A DNA stretch of 64,000 nt from Campylobacteraceae bacterium (lineage in GTDB: Bacteria > Campylobacterota > Campylobacteria > Campylobacterales > Arcobacteraceae). The notes below the pieces were generated by a model. That model was not told where the DNA came from. It saw nothing but the letters and a program-made list of their open reading frames with translations, and made no database searches. The stretch spans positions 248,001 to 312,000 of the forward strand of contig JABSOM010000002.1 in NCBI GenBank assembly GCA_013215945.1, given 5' to 3'. A program made the translations under genes and the position numbers. Of this stretch, positions 63,310 to 64,000 are shown in pieces; positions within the stretch are counted from its first letter, which is position 1; the number at the start of each line of letters is the position of its first letter.

Positions 63310-64000
63310 ATGAAAAAAGTATTAATTGCAGGAGCCACTGGATATTTAGGTAAGTATATAAGTGCCGAACTTAAAGCACAAAGTTTTTACACTAAAGTAT
63401 TAGTTCGTAATTCTAGCAAGTTTGAAGAATATAACATTGAAGTAGATGAGATGATTCAAGCTGAAGTTACAAACAAAGATAGCCTAAGTAACTGTTGTGA
63501 GGGCATTGATGTAGTGATTTCCTCTCTTGGAATTACAACACAAAAAGATGGACTTACTTATATGGATGTTGATTATCAAGCTAATTTAAATTTGCTAAAA
63601 GAGGCTAAACAAGCAGGAGTTAAAAAATTTATATATGTTTCAGTTTTAAATGGAAATAAATTGAAAAACTTAAGAATTTGTGAAGCAAAAGAATTATTTG
63701 TGGAAGCATTACAAAAATCAGGTTTAAAATTTTGTATAATACGTCCAAATGGTTTTTTCTGTGATATGAGTGAAGTTTATTATATGGCAAAAAAGGGACG
63801 TATTTATTTATTTGGAAATGGAAGTATAAAATCTAATCCTATTCATGGAGAAGATTTAGCTAAAGTTTGCGTAAATTCAATCAATTATGAGGACAAAGAA
63901 ATAGAAATAGGTGGACCTGAGACATTAACTCAAAATGAAATTGCACTTATTGCTTTTAATGTACTGGGAAAATCCCCAAAAATAACTTATATTCCAGATT
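63310..64000 (+). CDS. NmrA/SDR-type NAD(P)-binding protein, N-terminal part (cut by window edge)
   Basis: ATG at 63310 with AGAGAAGAAA upstream; 230 codons read to the edge. Rossmann motif KVLIAGATGYLGKYISAELK, VISSLGITTQKDG, VKKFIYVSVLNGNKLKN and IRPNGFFCDMSEVYYMAKKG are typical of atypical short-chain dehydrogenases of the NmrA branch. Reaction unknown; some are flavin or quinone linked. Probably induced when the TetR protein releases its operators. Confidence 0.85.
   Translation, partial: MKKVLIAGATGYLGKYISAELKAQSFYTKVLVRNSSKFEEYNIEVDEMIQAEVTNKDSLSNCCEGIDVVISSLGITTQKDGLTYMDVDYQANLNLLKEAKQAGVKKFIYVSVLNGNKLKNLRICEAKELFVEALQKSGLKFCIIRPNGFFCDMSEVYYMAKKGRIYLFGNGSIKSNPIHGEDLAKVCVNSINYEDKEIEIGGPETLTQNEIALIAFNVLGKSPKITYIPD

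Overview
The window looks like chromosome from a Campylobacterota (epsilonproteobacterial) organism, most likely an Arcobacter-type genus. The DNA is very AT-rich. The housekeeping genes (alpha ribosomal operon, rpoD, rpoA, guaB, gatA, hemL, leuDB, rodA, trmB, ftsEX) read like that group, and the sensor kinase carries the phosphoacceptor motif GEMIGNIAHQWRQPLS typical of it. This placement is inferred from protein character; no 16S gene or tRNA is present.

Layout. 1-6.4 kb: an aerotaxis-type PAS protein beside a cut-off chemoreceptor, a ClbS/DfsB-like protein, YaiI, and an AraC regulator leading a tandem pair of EamA exporters plus an APC-type permease. 6.4-17.3 kb: SbcD-SbcC-pentapeptide genes, a pirin plus rhodanese-YceI pair behind a strong promoter with two operator-like palindromes, all bracketed by two full-length paralogues (647 and 655 aa) of a family I do not recognise. 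17.3-24 kb: a large orphan hybrid sensor kinase with two substrate-binding domains, a YheT hydrolase, unknown proteins and an alanine-dehydrogenase/PNT-like enzyme. 24-30.2 kb (minus): a tight gene string rluD-type / FN3 lipoprotein / trmB / ftsE / ftsX / envC-like. 30.2-48.8 kb: core genes (rodA, speB, MTHFR-like, tonB-like, hemL-ppnP-atpZ, rpoD, leuD-leuB, DHH, HIT, rpmJ-rpsM-rpsK-rpsD-rpoA-rplQ, gatA, guaB).

48.8-62.6 kb is a mosaic accessory region. It starts at a 144-bp long inverted repeat after guaB. It contains a 962-aa LRR-Roc-COR (Roco) protein with a C-terminal TIR/DUF4062-like domain, an IS110 transposase broken by one in-frame stop with a possible bridge-RNA region upstream, two toxin-antitoxin pairs (RHH-RelE and MazEF), a DHDPS-family enzyme with a broken relative before it, two GNAT acetyltransferases, a class-V aminotransferase and several unknown proteins. 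Between the genes lie at least three families of palindromic REP/MITE-like repeats (GGGGTCTGACCCC type; GGACAGTATACC type; ACACC...GGTGT type). A ~145-bp direct repeat flanks the Roco/IS110/RelE segment. No integrase, prophage or CRISPR array is visible. 62.6-64 kb: a TetR regulator divergent from an NmrA-type dehydrogenase cut by the window edge, with two matching operators between them.

The best candidates for something new are the Roco-TIR-like protein (a plausible stand-alone immune GTPase), the two paralogous ~650-aa proteins around SbcCD, and the repeat families with the IS110 remnant nested among them.
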